A stretch of 64,000 nt of DNA from the NCBI GenBank assembly GCA_016800925.1, contig JABCPU010000147.1, forward strand, positions 62,001 to 126,000. Reading direction: 5' to 3'. The notes under the pieces were generated by a model. That model was given only the letters and a program-made list of their open reading frames with translations. It made no database searches and was not told where the DNA came from. The stretch comes from Suillus spraguei. Lineage: Eukaryota > Basidiomycota > Agaricomycetes > Boletales > Suillaceae. Shown here piece after piece: positions 36,192 through 51,170 of this stretch (position 1 is the first letter of the stretch; each line of letters begins with the position of its first letter). A program made the position numbers and the translations under genes.

Positions 36192-39100
36192 CCGCGTTTA
36201 TGGAAGTGAGGGGGTATTCCACAGAACTTGCTGTATGCACGAGAAATAGATTATCATTTTTCTAAATGTGCATAGACAAAACAGTACATGCATGGACGGA
36301 CTTGAAGCTTAACCACTTGACTGTATTTAGCGCCCTGGTGTTGTGAAAGTTTCCACTGGTGAGTATAACAAGTGTCCGACTGCCTTAATATCTCGTTAAC
36401 TTTCTCCTTAGCATTCTCAAGGGGATGATCGCGATACACGATACCCCTGTTATTTGTGTGCCTGTGTGGAAAAGTGGACACCCATCAAATACAAGGCTCC
36501 TTGGGCGCCGCGAATTCATCGGAGGTTTAAAAGGTACAGATTTCCTTGTGATCTAAAATTGAAGGCACGTTGTTTGCCTTCAACATGAGTTTCAGTCGTG
36601 TTTCTATTGACAGTCTTCCTGCGGTCGATGTGAGCTTCTTTCGACTCCATGACACGCACTAGCCTTGCTTTAGCAATTTCCCAGACATGTCGTCTTGAGG
36701 TGGTTCTCGGTGGGCCTGTACTCGTCGATGGGTCTGAACAATTGATGTCCACAAGATGAATACATCGATTGGTCTTTTTTTTGGTTGAATGTTGTCACTT
36801 GAGACTACCGGTAACTGACAAAGTCAAACCCGGGAGTACAGCGATTGGTCATTGAACAAGCATATACCTGTCATACCATGTTGCTGGTTTCACAGATTAT
36901 TCCAGAGCCATGCCAAGAAACTGGAATGATGTTACTGTTCACGCTCGTTGGAGCACGTCAGATCGATCGTGAGCAAGATAACTACCTAGAAATCGAGGCA
37001 CAGTTGCCGATTAGAGCCTGCATTGTTCGCATGGGTGTGCGGAATAGCCGCGACCATCCTTTTTTATCGCGATAACGGCACGCTTACAGTGACGCAGGAG
37101 CTGTGCCTTCCTTCAGTCATGGGACCTTCGTTTGTGGCTTCTTTTGGTAGGTTGTCATTGTTCTGGCTCTCACCTGCTTCTTCAGATACGGACTAAACTG
37201 GTGTCTAAACCGAATGCCTTCGGGTGCGGACAGTCTGATCCCGAGCGGAAGGTATTGAAATGCATATGTTACAAGTATGGTGTAATGTAATGTGCTAACA
37301 CGAATAATGTGAGAGTATCATGGGGAAAGGTGAAGTTTTGTCCGCTCTCTAAGGACGGATAGGCTCGAGCCAACAATGTCAACCACGCCTGCGAGACATT
37401 GCTGTACGACACTGTAAGCAAAATTCATCGACATCGTCGATCGAGCGCTGGATTTCGGGTCCGAAGTTCTTGTAAGGTATCAACTATGGGCATAGTGCAC
37501 TGCTACGTATCACCTACTTTTGTACAGTTTGGTTGCCGACAGTTTGGCGGGTGTCTGTAACTGCGCTCACAGCGGGTTGAGTTGCAATCTACGATGGCAA
37601 TGACGAGATGTCTTTGAAAGTGCTGTGGCTCTCATCAAAGGCTGTTCAAATAAAGGGTATTATCTTCGTACTCCGCATTTTAGCCAACGCGTCCCTTCAC
37701 TGCGCAAGGCGTCTGTGAGCGAGCAGCATCTCTGTAAACACGATCTGTTGCTCACGCTACTTGTTTGCACATCGCAGTTTAGACAAGTGGGTATGGGATG
37801 GATGATTGAGATGCAACAAGACAAGAGTGTGCTGATGTCGATGGGCAGATGTTGTTCCCCTACTGCTGAACCCGCCCGGTTTTATACGTTCCCGATGTCG
37901 AAATACCAACAAAGAGAGAAGCTGAATAAATAGCCCATAAAGGTCTTAGTAGGGTTTATAGATGTATGATGATTGTCAGCAAGATCTCCACATGCCAGCA
38001 TCCCATGCTGTATATCGTGGTTTCTGGTGTGACGGGTCGGAGGGATGATGTGCGATGTTCTTTCTAGGATTCCTTGGTTCTCGGTTTGACACGGCTTGAT
38101 TAGGACGAGGTTGTCATGTGGCTGTGCGTGATAATTCTTTATCAGAAGTATTCCAGATCACATAGCCTCACATGTATAAGAGTACGGGGTTACAAACTGT
38201 ACATGTCCTCAGCTGGCTTCCGAGATGAAAAACAGTTTATTTTCCATGGGTACAGAAGTAAATCGGGCTTGAATACTTCAACAAGGATGCACTTCCGATT
38301 TGGTAGGTGTGGTTGTTTCTCACCGGGACGCTCAGCAAGATGACATCCGAAACGCAATATAGCGATGTGGTAAGATTTACTTCGTCCAAGTACGGCTTGG
38401 CATATATTGGTGATAGTGGGCTTACTGGCAGTGCCATTGCTACTTGGGAACATGCCGGCGAAGTAAGGCATGATCGCCCAGCTTTGAAGTCCCACGGCGA
38501 GGCAGTTCCTGGGCGGCAGACTGAAGAATTGTGATTGTGACCGTTGGCAAGTACTGCATTACGCCACAATATGCTGAATGTGAGCACTGAGCACGCAAGG
38601 CGGCAGCATAGGCGGACCGCTTGAAGGTTCACCTACGCAAATTTCATCATCGGAGTGGCTGCAAGGTGCCTGCATGAGCAGAAGCAAATCTCTTGCGTGA
38701 TCGATCATCTTATTGTCTTATTATTAGATGCTCGACTTATCCACCTAGTGTCATCGACGACCCTAACTCACGCATATAGAATTATAGAACTTCCTGAGGG
38801 CTGAGCACCGGGCGACGAAGATGTTGATGCTTCTTTCTCCACAGACGATTGTAATTTTGACGGGCACGATGTGATGTCGACTGGCTCCATCAACCAACAG
38901 GATTCCGAAGAATTGAGAGCAATCAGTCTACCTGTGTTTCGAAGTGGCTTAGTGCACACGAGGGAACAAGAAGAGTATGTTAATTTCCCAGATATCGTGA
39001 CGCAGGCCGATCATGATTGAGGCTATTGTAGTTTGGGATGTGATCGGATACGATGCTATGATATCATAACCCACGGCTTGTGCGATAAGTGTCGACCCAA

Positions 39101-40389
39101 GTCTTAATCCAGTGATTCCAGTACCTTTGGATTTAATGCATACGCATGTGCGTTCATAATTGGCGAGCTCCAAGAACTGCTGAAAGAGACGGAAGCTTGG
39201 TTTTAAGTTGCCAACTGTCAAGATTTGAAATGTACTCACGCGTAGGTACAGACACTAATTTGAATGCCAATAGGAACAACGGGATTCGTGATTGTTTTCT
39301 GAGGCTACCGAGAACGAATACGATAGCTATCTGCTGGATGGTGCATTTGAGGGAATAAGGACACGTTGCATGTACAGTCGCGACAACGGTACCTACGATT
39401 TCAGTCAGCAGGAACACATTTTTGCTGCCATGCGGTTGAAAATATGGTGTAGGACTCCCGCAGGTCACGTCATGACACATGTAATGTATTCCTGTTGATT
39501 TGTTTTCCCGTATTCTCTTGTTCATGCCTCGTGGCAGGCCGCAGCGCACATATAGTACAAGGGCCAAGCTGCGGCTTCCTAAGGGTCCTGTATCTTGTTG
39601 ATGGTGGTGTCGTAAACCATTGATCTCTGCTTATCTTCCAAGAGATACGTTTTCGAGTCGAAGAGCTGAAAAATACCGTGTGGTAACTCTCGAGTGAGGA
39701 GTCAGAGTGACGAGTAATCGAAGGAAGGCTACGTGGATCGTATCTCGGTATGATTCTGCCGTTCGATACCATCTCGGGCAGCTCCACAAAAATGAAAACA
39801 CCTCGTTGTTCTTGAGAAGTGTTATCAGTGAAAATGGGAAGTGTTGTCCCAACATCCTGATTCTGCACTTTGGCCCAAGACAGACTGGCACTGCCCAATC
39901 GAGGCACGGTGGTTGAGAACAGATTATTGAATGGCTTAGCAAAACCGGCGCATCACGGCAAGGACCTATTAAATTATATTAATTGTACCTACCACTAGCA
40001 AGTTGTTGCCGACGATCTAGTACTGAGTGCAGTATTGTGGAGAAGGATCGAGATTTCTAAGCGGACATTAACCTTTATTAACTGTTATTAAAACCACGTC
40101 GACAGCCCACACGTATATCAGATCCCAGGAGCTGGAGATTATTATTATGATCCAGGTGCTAACATATTATTCTAGGAATACATCGGACTTGAAGTAGATG
40201 ATATTATTTACTTATTGTTTTGACTTGTTTTGACCTGATATACAATAGAGCGCGAAAGCAAGCGCGAGTAGCTTGCTCACAAACCCTGATCTGTTAGTTC
40301 GCCTGGACAAACTGTATTCACGCCGGTGGGCTGTGTTGGAGTAGATCTCAATCGAGTTCGGGGCTCAATAGCCTCGTGATTCCGGATTC
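36192..40389. other. 4.2-kb gene-poor region, one doubtful membrane-protein trace
   Basis: Most frames are short and overlap on both strands. On the minus strand between about 39907 and 38768 several frames are hydrophobic (V-F-L-L-T-E-I-V-G-T-V-V; S-L-I-T-L-L-K-N-N-E-V-F). The lowest frame ends in a polar tail (P-S-G-S-S-I-I-L-Y-A, stop 38768). This could be a decayed or heavily spliced multi-pass membrane protein. I could not assemble a consistent reading and do not assign a family. Nothing else is identified. Confidence 0.35.
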
Positions 40390-43499
<3,110 letters not shown>

Positions 43500-45657
43500 A
43501 TCAATTGCAGTAGGTTCCTGAAGCTCGGCCATTCGTTGTGTACTTACGCCACATGTTTGTGTTTGTGTAGGATAATACACTGCTTCTTGTGATTAATTTT
43601 GGCCTGAGCGTCGTAGTCAATTTTAGATCGAAACGACTCATAATCTCGCGCACATAAAAGCAGGGCTCATGAAGTGTGTTTGTGGCCTTGTTGCCCTTAC
43701 CAACGCCTTGGGCCGCGGGCTGGTTTCCTGGTTTCCCCGCCTACCTCCGAGTTATATTCGCCCCGATAAGCTAACTTGCTCTTCTAATGCTAATCCAAAT
43801 CACGTCAAATGTCACCACCAGAATTCATGTCGCTAATATTTCGGTTACACCAAAGCACGGTGTGTTCAACAACGATGAATCCTTTCAAGCTTATCTTTCA
43901 TATCCGAATTAAAGACATCCCTGGCGTTCCGATCGACCGTTACGTTTTCCATATCTTCTTCATGATATCGATAAGCAGCTCGGCGATAATTGGATCCTGT
44001 TAATCAATGAAACCACTGCGTCCTGTGGAATCTCAGCTAATCTCAGTCACTATACCCGTAATCATCACCCACGATCACCCACGACTGGCTTCTTGGGTTG
44101 CACATATCTGCATGATATGTCCGAGGCTCGAGCATGCAATCTGAGACGCGGAAGCACATAATCTCGATCATGCAGTGAGGTGATGTAGACATGGATGGGC
44201 TACCTTGTTGATATCGTGCATTAAACCTATTTTCCCAGGTAAGGTCAATTCTAACCTGGATACCGATCCTTTAATTCTGTAGCTTGGAGCCCGTTACTAA
44301 TGCCTCCTTGTCGGGAGACCGTTACTTCAACCTGAACATGATAAAGAACAGTGCATATCACAGATGGCATCGAAAATGCCTGCCAAGTTGGTAAATTCGG
44401 AGAAGATTACACCGGCACGACAGTACCGTAGCACACCCATATGGAAGTCTGTCTCAGACGGAGGAGTACGGTCGGTCTAGGGGAACCATCATCTCACTCA
44501 CCTTGCTCCATCAGATTCGCCATCATTATCATTCGGGGCATGAGAAGTTCTCACCTCAAACGTAGGGCGACGAATGATGGCGTTGGGTTTTGCGAAGATC
44601 ACGACCTACTATAAACTTGCGCCGGTGATCGGCTGCTCTGATGGCCCAGTACCTGCGATTGTACTATCATCTTGTATGAAGTCCTGTGCACTGTTACGAT
44701 AGCTATGGACTGCTTGCACGTGTGGGAAAGGAATCGAGATTATCTATCGTTGACCAACTCGAACGAGATGCAAATTATGAAATTCAATATTCAATTCAAT
44801 GTACTGGTCCCTGCAGCCTTCATCTTCTGCTGCTTGAAGAGACACTCACCTTTAGTCCATCACATGCTCAGACAGTTGCACTATGATTCCTGACTTCCTT
44901 AGTTCGTAGATAAGCCACTTATCAAGGTACTGTATACAGGGAACGGAGTGACACAGAATCAGATCAATCAAATGGAAGTAACGGGTGTCTATTGACTTAG
45001 GGCGGTGGGCCAGCAGCCATCTCCGTTCTAACTCGGTAGCCACTGGCACACAGCCAGGACTCGTCAATAAGATCAAATCACCAGAACTTCTTCAACGAGT
45101 TAAGAGAAGAAGTGTTTTTTTACAGTACTACACAGGATGTCTGACTCACCCTAAAGCCTGGGAACTTGTTGTCAACTTGTTCCAGTGCTCAAAGTGGCGC
45201 CACAAGACATCAATCAAAAACTCTTCTCCACCACCTTCGTGGTGGCGGCTTGGTTTTGTAAGGCTGGTGGTGAGTTCGATAGGGAATTGTTAATGAAACG
45301 ATAGAGATTTAGGGAAGTAAGATGAGCGATTACGGATAGGGACAGATTGTTTAGCGATAAGCGTGCACAAGACTAGGCTTTTGAGGCAGGTGACGGAACA
45401 GGACGTCTCAAGGATTTTCTAAGGTGCTTTTGAGCGGGGATCTTCTAAGGTAGAATTCGCTGTAGATACCAGAGTATACATGAGCTAGATATACGGAAAT
45501 GATAAGGTTTCGTCCTGAACGCGCCACAGAAAATAAAGAGGGCCGGAAGATCGAGTGCGCAGTTTTTGACAGTGGCGAGGAAAATAGTGTCAGTAACGAG
45601 GGAAGAGGACTGAATGTAGACAGAGATAACGAGTTATATAGTAATAGGGATTGGAAG
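43500..45657. other. gene-poor region upstream of AFG2 3' end and left of the palindromic promoter
   Basis: No known domain is present. A minus-strand frame at 44852-45076 (V-A-T-E-L-E-R-R-W-L-L-A-H) looks moderately coding. It lies downstream of a minus-oriented TATATAAC box (45633-45640) and a pyrimidine-rich stretch (about 45560-45620), so a leftward transcript is likely. Its product, or whether it is non-coding, is not clear. Confidence 0.3.
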
Positions 45658-45727
45658 CACGTGGTTTGAAGACGGCAGTGGATATATCCACGTGACTCGG
45701 ATGCGAAGAGTCACGTGGATGACGTCA
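45658..45727. promoter_or_regulatory. E-box/CRE palindrome cluster
   Basis: Three CACGTG sites lie at 45658-45663, 45689-45694 and 45712-45717. The last two sit inside a perfect 13-bp inverted repeat (45686-45698 and 45708-45720, 9-nt loop). Its inner ends also give TGACTC/GAGTCA, the Gcn4/AP-1 half-palindrome. A full CRE, TGACGTCA, overlaps the right arm at 45720-45727. On the left is TATATAAC read leftward (45633-45640). CACGTG is bound by bHLH factors such as Pho4/Cbf1-type proteins and TGACGTCA by CREB/ATF-type bZIPs; which factor acts here is unknown. Confidence 0.6.
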
Positions 45728-45807
45728 ATACCTTTTGCGGTTCAGATGTCTTTTTGAATGTAAGTCGGTGATCAAAGGACCTACAATCCTTACAGTTTGT
45801 TTGTCCC

Positions 45808-47256
45808 TCACATCGGCTTGAGAGTCTGCGTCGACTTCAGAAGCACCTCTGCGCTCTCCTTTAGCGCTTCTGAATCTGAATCCTTGGGATCGGTAGATTT
45901 GGCTTCTCTTGCACAAAGCTTGTTCGTGCGTGTGAAACCCTGGGCGTCGAAAGACATAATGCGCACATCCAGAGGGATGCTTTGTTGATTGTGGTCGAAA
46001 CTAACAACCTGGCAATAGTTACGAATCTGCTATTGCGGAGTTCTCAACTTGAGGTTGTGTACATGTTTTTGACTGAGTCTCAGTCTGCGCAAACGCAGGA
46101 TTAGGTCGGGTTCCACTTGTTCGACGCATTCCACAGTCGTGGAAATGGTGGTCTGGAATCATAATCATAAACAGTTATTCTTCTAGTGGAGTGGAAGACG
46201 ATGACGTCTCATAGAAGTCATAACCTATTACAATCCTTCTGACCCTCGCGAGATTTGATGGGCCCTTGAAAACACATGTCACTTGCTACCCATGCTACTT
46301 ACCATTGGAACAAAGTGTGAGAGAATACGTACTGGTATCTTTCTAGTACCACATACATGCACAATCAAGATGTAAGAGTCATAGCATTCTGAAAAGAGCA
46401 CAATGTCAACAATTTCAGTTTCTTCGTCATGAAAGCATACGACACGCAGAGCCTCCATAGCTGTGGATATCTGAGGCAGTGCTTGAGGTACCGCGTTTCA
46501 GAATCCGAAGTGTCCTGCGTAGATGTTAGCGAGCGGAATGATCATCTCAAGTAGACAAGTAGATAACAGAGTAGGACCAGCCCTACACTGCACATGACGT
46601 TACCTTGATTAAACTTCGAGCGCTGGCGTCGAAATCGACCTCCTCCAAACTGTATCCCAGATACACTTGTCAAAGCTATGGATTCGTGATCGTTTTTCAC
46701 TTGTTCGTATGTCGACAAGAATCCGAGAGACTAGAATACTGTGGATGACGACTTGCAGACTGGTGATCAGTTGGTGATGCAGTCGTTCAAGTTAATGTAC
46801 TTACGAGTCTGCGATAGAAACCCATATGATCTGTATTCAACGATAAGCGCATGGCTGGCTGGCCAGGTGTACTGCAACACACCTGAGGAACCATGGTCAA
46901 ATTCGCACTGAACGAAGACGCGACTTGATGAGTAGGAAGTCAGCACGCGGGGGCGAACAGAGTTATCTTACCCATGATGTACACCGAGTCGTTAAGAAAA
47001 TTTGCTGGAGTAACCCGACGGCCGGCATTGCTGTACTTGTTGAATCAGATGTACAACATCAAGCACGGCAGGACTAGTTCATGCATGAGTTTAAAAATAT
47101 TCCTGAGAGACAAAGATAACTGACCAAGTTCATGAGGTAACAAAGCGGCGTACTCGAAGGCGTTGTTCCTCCCGCCCAAGAAAAGACAGTTGCCTGGATC
47201 TGCTGTCCACCCCGATTAGTATACATTTGTGATGAGATCTTTGATTTTCGCGACAA
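45808..47256 (-). CDS. unrecognised multi-exon gene
   Basis: Several minus-strand exons make sense only when spliced. The last one reads S-I-P-L-D-V-R-I-M-S-F-D-A-Q-G-F and D-S-D-S-E-A-L-K-E-S-A-E-V-L-L-K before TGA at 45808-45810. It joins through a 45-nt GTAACT..CAAAG intron to a Gln/Thr-rich exon (F-A-Q-T-E-T-Q-S). Further upstream are A-M-E-A-L-R-V-V-C-F-H-D-E-E-T-E-I-V-D-I-V (about 46300-46480), Y-S-L-E-E-V-D-F-D-A-S-A-R (about 46620-46665), and G-V-L-Q-Y-T-W-P-A-S-H-A-L-I-V-E-Y (about 46805-46915). Alternating beta-strand-like segments suggest a propeller, as in many basidiomycete F-box/propeller proteins, but no F-box is visible. The 5' end and some junctions are not fixed. Confidence 0.42.
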
Positions 47257-47377
47257 TCATGTTCGTGATGGGTCATTTTTTGGAATTAATGACCAAGACT
47301 GTCCGATATGATATGAGAGACCACGGAACACTATATTTTAAATCCAAGGCTCTTATTTTGAACACTTGATGTGTGAG

Positions 47378-48469
47378 TCACCTTGCAACACCCAACCCCT
47401 CCTCCAAAAACTCTGCAAATGCACGTCCTACGCCTTCCTCTCCCCACTCCACCTTCCCTTTTTCCGTGCTTCCCAATGTCACAGCTTTCCGGCGCGCAGC
47501 AACGAATTGGCGCTTGAGCCGCTGCAGCTCTGACAGCGTCAGTGCACGATGCGGGAGTATTAAGCGGACGCGGAGCACAGAACTCTCATTGGCACTAGTA
47601 TTCGAACTAGGTTCGAGAGCATCGATGGTAAGGATCATAGGTCCCCCAAGCGGGCCAGCAGCTTGAGCAGCCATGAGCGAAGAAACCAGTGCGTTTGTCG
47701 TGTGCTCAAGAGTGCGGAGGGCGTCTGTGGGTGCCTTGGGTGTGATTTGGGTGCCGACGTTTGGAGGTTTGACGATGCCCGTCGTGACTGCGTCCGATAT
47801 GCGTTCGAGTGGGGGTGTTGAATCGTCCCAGGGGATGGTGAAGAGCGGGGCATCCCAGCGAACCATGGACGAGGGCTCTTCGAAGCGCTGGATGAGAGCG
47901 TCGAGGCTGTTTCAAGGTTAGGAATTGGGGCAGGAGAATGGAGAAGTGGAACACGGACGTTTGGGGTTTATATCTCTTCCCATCTGATCGTTCATCATTC
48001 CATTTCCGACATTGGTCGGACGTAGCGAGGACATAAACCTACTTTTCTCAACTGTGTCAGTTATGCTGGTGAGAATATCGTGATCTGTTACACACCGTAG
48101 CGACCCTTACGCCAGCCTCTCGGGCCTTGCAATACAGCTGGTATCTGAACCCCTTGATGTAGTTCATCCCGTCTACGATAAGAATTGTGTCCCTAGCGAT
48201 GTGTCTTGTGATAGCGGAGAAAAGAGTTGCACGGGCGATCTTTTCTTGAAGTGAGTCTGATTGACGAGCGGGGAGTCAGTCTGTGGCAGGGCATTGAATA
48301 AGATGTGGACAATACCATCGTATGACGCACGGTCAACAGCCAAATCATCATCTGAGATAACTTTTACTTTGAGTTGAGGACCTGAAACTGACGAGAGAAA
48401 ATCGTAGATTTGGGTTGCGCGAATTGATTTTCCAGAGGAAGGGTAACCTGAGATGGTGATGAGCGCCAT
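47378..48469 (-). CDS. KTI12: KTI12, Elongator-associated P-loop protein
   Basis: Kti12 is a PSTK-like P-loop NTPase that binds tRNA and works with Elongator in modifying wobble uridines. The N-terminus M-A-L-I-T-I-S-G-Y-P-S-S-G-K-S-I-R-A is the hallmark. The chain continues with V-I-S-D-D-D-L, then after a GTATTG..AATCAG intron E-K-I-A-R-A-T-L-F-S-A and I-L-I-V-D-G-M-N-Y-I-K-G-F-R-Y-Q-L-Y. A later exon has C-R-K-W-N-D-E-R. The last exon begins near M-V-R-W-D-A-P-L-F and ends F-L-E-E-G-L-G-V-A-R. Length is about 300 residues, normal for fungi. It is head-to-head with an F-box-like gene only 126 bp away. Confidence 0.88.
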
Positions 48470-48595
48470 TGAATGAGAAGATCACGTTTTCGGGGTCTTC
48501 AGAGCTCATCTTCAAGTTGACCACTTGTTCAATGTTGATCACCATCCTGAGCTCGTCATCGACGTCTTCCTTGAATACTTCAACCTGTTAGCAAC
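48470..48595. promoter_or_regulatory. 126-bp bidirectional promoter
   Basis: This interval is all that separates the KTI12 start (minus, 48469) and the F-box-like start (plus, 48596). Transcription starts of both must lie here or within the opposite gene's leader. Confidence 0.5.
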
Positions 48596-50107
48596 ATGCA
48601 GACAGCTAAGGCAAAACTCAATGTTTTCCCACTCCAAGATACCATCAGTGCGATGCAAAACATCGTAAGTGCCCAGTTTTATCAGTGATCACTGACATGT
48701 CTGACAATGATAATCGCTCGCTTCAGCTTGCACGTTCACAAGTGATGGTACGTCGTAGTACTATTTTAATGTCACGAATATTATGTTCACGAAGATGATA
48801 AGATTCCGAACCTTGAAACTCCATTCCACCTATTCCCCAACACCGACCACTCTACCATTGACCTCGAGAGCCAGAACGTTCTTGATATCATCGCAGAGCG
48901 CCAGCAGCAGCTGGACGCAATTTTGCATGAGGTCTTGAGCCTGGAAATCGTGATGGATGGGATAAAAAATCTTCATCAGCAACTCATTGAAAAGAAGGAC
49001 AAGATCACACAGTCCATGAATTTACACAAGGGACTAGTATCGCCTCTCTGGCGCTTTCCAAGTGAACTCCTCTCCCAGATTTTTCACTACTGTCTCCCGG
49101 ACACTGGTCCAAAAATCAATTGCCTTTCACCCCCATCAAGGCTAAAAGCACCAATGCTGTTGGTCGGAATATGCCGACGATGGAGGGAGGTTGCCACGAG
49201 CACACCCAGTTTGTGGTGCAGGTTACACTTGGAGATCGATGATACAGACTGGCAGCGGGCGGCTTCCTGCTATGACTCATGGCTCAAGTGGTCGCGGGGA
49301 CTACCCCTCTCGTTAGTAGTCAAGTGCTACAAGCACAATCATTCGACTATACTACAGCGTCTCCTTCATCCATACGTGAATCAAATCTCGATTCTCTCTA
49401 TCTTTTTCTTCTCCGACGCCGACAAACCCGAAATTTTGTTAACAAACCTCCCAGCACTTGAGGAGCTGACCATATTCTTCAATACTCGTGTCACGCTAGC
49501 TTCTGTATCGCAACTGCCATCAACAATCTCCAGGTTCACAGCTATACTACCATCATTCAGCCAGTACCGGTGCAATTATTTAGGTTCCATGTGGGACCAA
49601 CTAACAGATGTCGGGATTGGCTCAGTATTTGAACCGGATTCAGCCCTCGAACTGCTCCAGCTATGTCCCAACCTCTCGTCGTTGACACTGCGCGACTCAT
49701 TCTACTATCAAAGACATGCCTTAGAGCCATTCACACACCCCAAAATCCAATTCTTACGAATAGATCATAAAAGTCCTGCGCCCGAACAGTATGACGAGCC
49801 CTTATGTGACTTGCTCGGTGCTCTATCACTCCCAAATTTGCGCTTCCTTGAATTTCGCAACGATCATCCTTGTAGTACAAGACATATTCATCAGGTGTTG
49901 GGGGTATTATTGGAACGATCAAAGTGTCCCCTGGAGAGCCTGAAGTTCAGCAGTCAGGTAGAGATGACAGATGAGCAGCGAGCAGGATACACTACCCTGA
50001 TTCCTTCCCTCAAAACAGGGATAGTGGAAGAAGAATACTTTATACCTGATCTCGAGAAGATGTCTTTCCCTCCCGGAGGTATCACGTCGTTTTATTGTAC
50101 TCACTAA
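48596..50107 (+). CDS. F-box-like protein with N-terminal coiled coil
   Basis: The first exon (M-Q-T-A-K-A-K-L-N-V-F) splices to a 21-nt exon (L-A-R-S-Q-V-M, about 48727-48747) and then at 48803 to I-P-N-L-E-T-P-F-H-L-F-P. A helical part (I-A-E-R-Q-Q-Q-L-D-A-I-L) precedes the F-box (S-P-L-W-R-F-P-S-E-L-L-S-Q-I-F; W-R-E-V-A-T-S-T-P-S-L-W). Irregular Leu-rich repeats then run to Y-C-T-H at the stop. A helix before the F-box, W-R-x-V-A-x-x-T-P-x-L-W, and about 430 residues is the common basidiomycete F-box layout, presumably an SCF ligase adaptor with unknown target. No frame defects were seen. Confidence 0.83.
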
Positions 50108-51170
50108 TTTTATTTTATTCCTCAGTCCAAGACTGGAGGGCCGTCATCAAGACGAGCATTACTGACTCTAGTACCAGGAGGGTTCAGGAAGACGCCAGCT
50201 AGAATGATGGCCTAGTCAATTTGAAGGTCACAGGTGCCATTCCGGACTAGAACTAAGAACACTCCTGCCAGTCTGTTCCGTAATGGACTAGATACGTCGT
50301 CAGGCCTCAGGCTCCATCTAGCAGCTCAGTTACTTTGCTTGTAGAAGAGTGAGAGTGATGAAAGATCTAGCACTGATGGAAGGTGGCCGAGTGAATTCCC
50401 ATAGACGAGGCGAGAGCACAATAGCCCAGGGGGCGGCAAGCAGAGGAAGGGTGATGGACACCGCACAATGCAGGTGACATCATTGGATCAATCCGAGTAC
50501 TTCATAACACCTGCACCAACTCGCGGCCGCGGTACGGGTACCAAAATTTTTAGAGGTTTACCCGCACCCACCCGGGTCATTGGAGCATCGCAGGTTGCAG
50601 CAGCCGGGAAGAAGATTTAATGCGTTATCAATTTAATTTTGATGGACTTTCTATATCAGTGATAGAACTTGAAGTGCATCGGCATTGGTCGCGTCCTAAT
50701 CCTGACCGAGGACGACTTGAACTCAACGAGACAAAGCATGTATATGCTAACGCTTTCGAATATCTGCTAGTATTAAACGCCGAATGCTTAACATCGCTTG
50801 GTGAAACGATATTACTCGCGAGAGCCAATGTTAACACGTGCTCACGCTATGCACAGGAAATGGCAGGGTAGAAATCACAAAGTCTACGATTCAGGGTCCA
50901 GAGAACATTAAAGTAACGCTTGGAGTCGGTATAGTATTTAAACGTTTTAGAACTCGGAGGAAAACAGGAAAAGAGATCAAGAGAAAGGACGGGTGGTGAA
51001 GTACTCGGCCGAAGGCGTCGTAGAGTAGCTGTGGCAATATAGAATAAATGAGTGTAACAATTGGAGGTTGAACAAAAGTAAGAGATGATAAATCAGACAG
51101 AATATTCGACATTTAATGACGCCAGTGCACCGCTACAAACAGTCCGCGTGAAACAATACTGCACCATTAA
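50108..51170. other. intergenic, nothing identified
   Basis: The region contains a GC-rich patch (about 50522-50580) with repeated GGGTAC/ACCCG words but no proven element. No coding frame has recognisable features. Confidence 0.35.

Noticed and set aside
38768..39907. Seven-helix or DUF6533-type membrane protein
   Set aside because: Hydrophobic frames are suggestive, but no consistent spliced reading or family motif could be assembled.
36192..40389. Degraded retrotransposon filling the gene-poor region
   Set aside because: No reverse transcriptase, integrase or gag-like motif and no paired long terminal repeats were seen.
50522..50580. GC-rich GGGTAC/ACCCG patch as a telomere-like or LTR end
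   Set aside because: Only a few imperfect words occur, with no partner repeat in the window.
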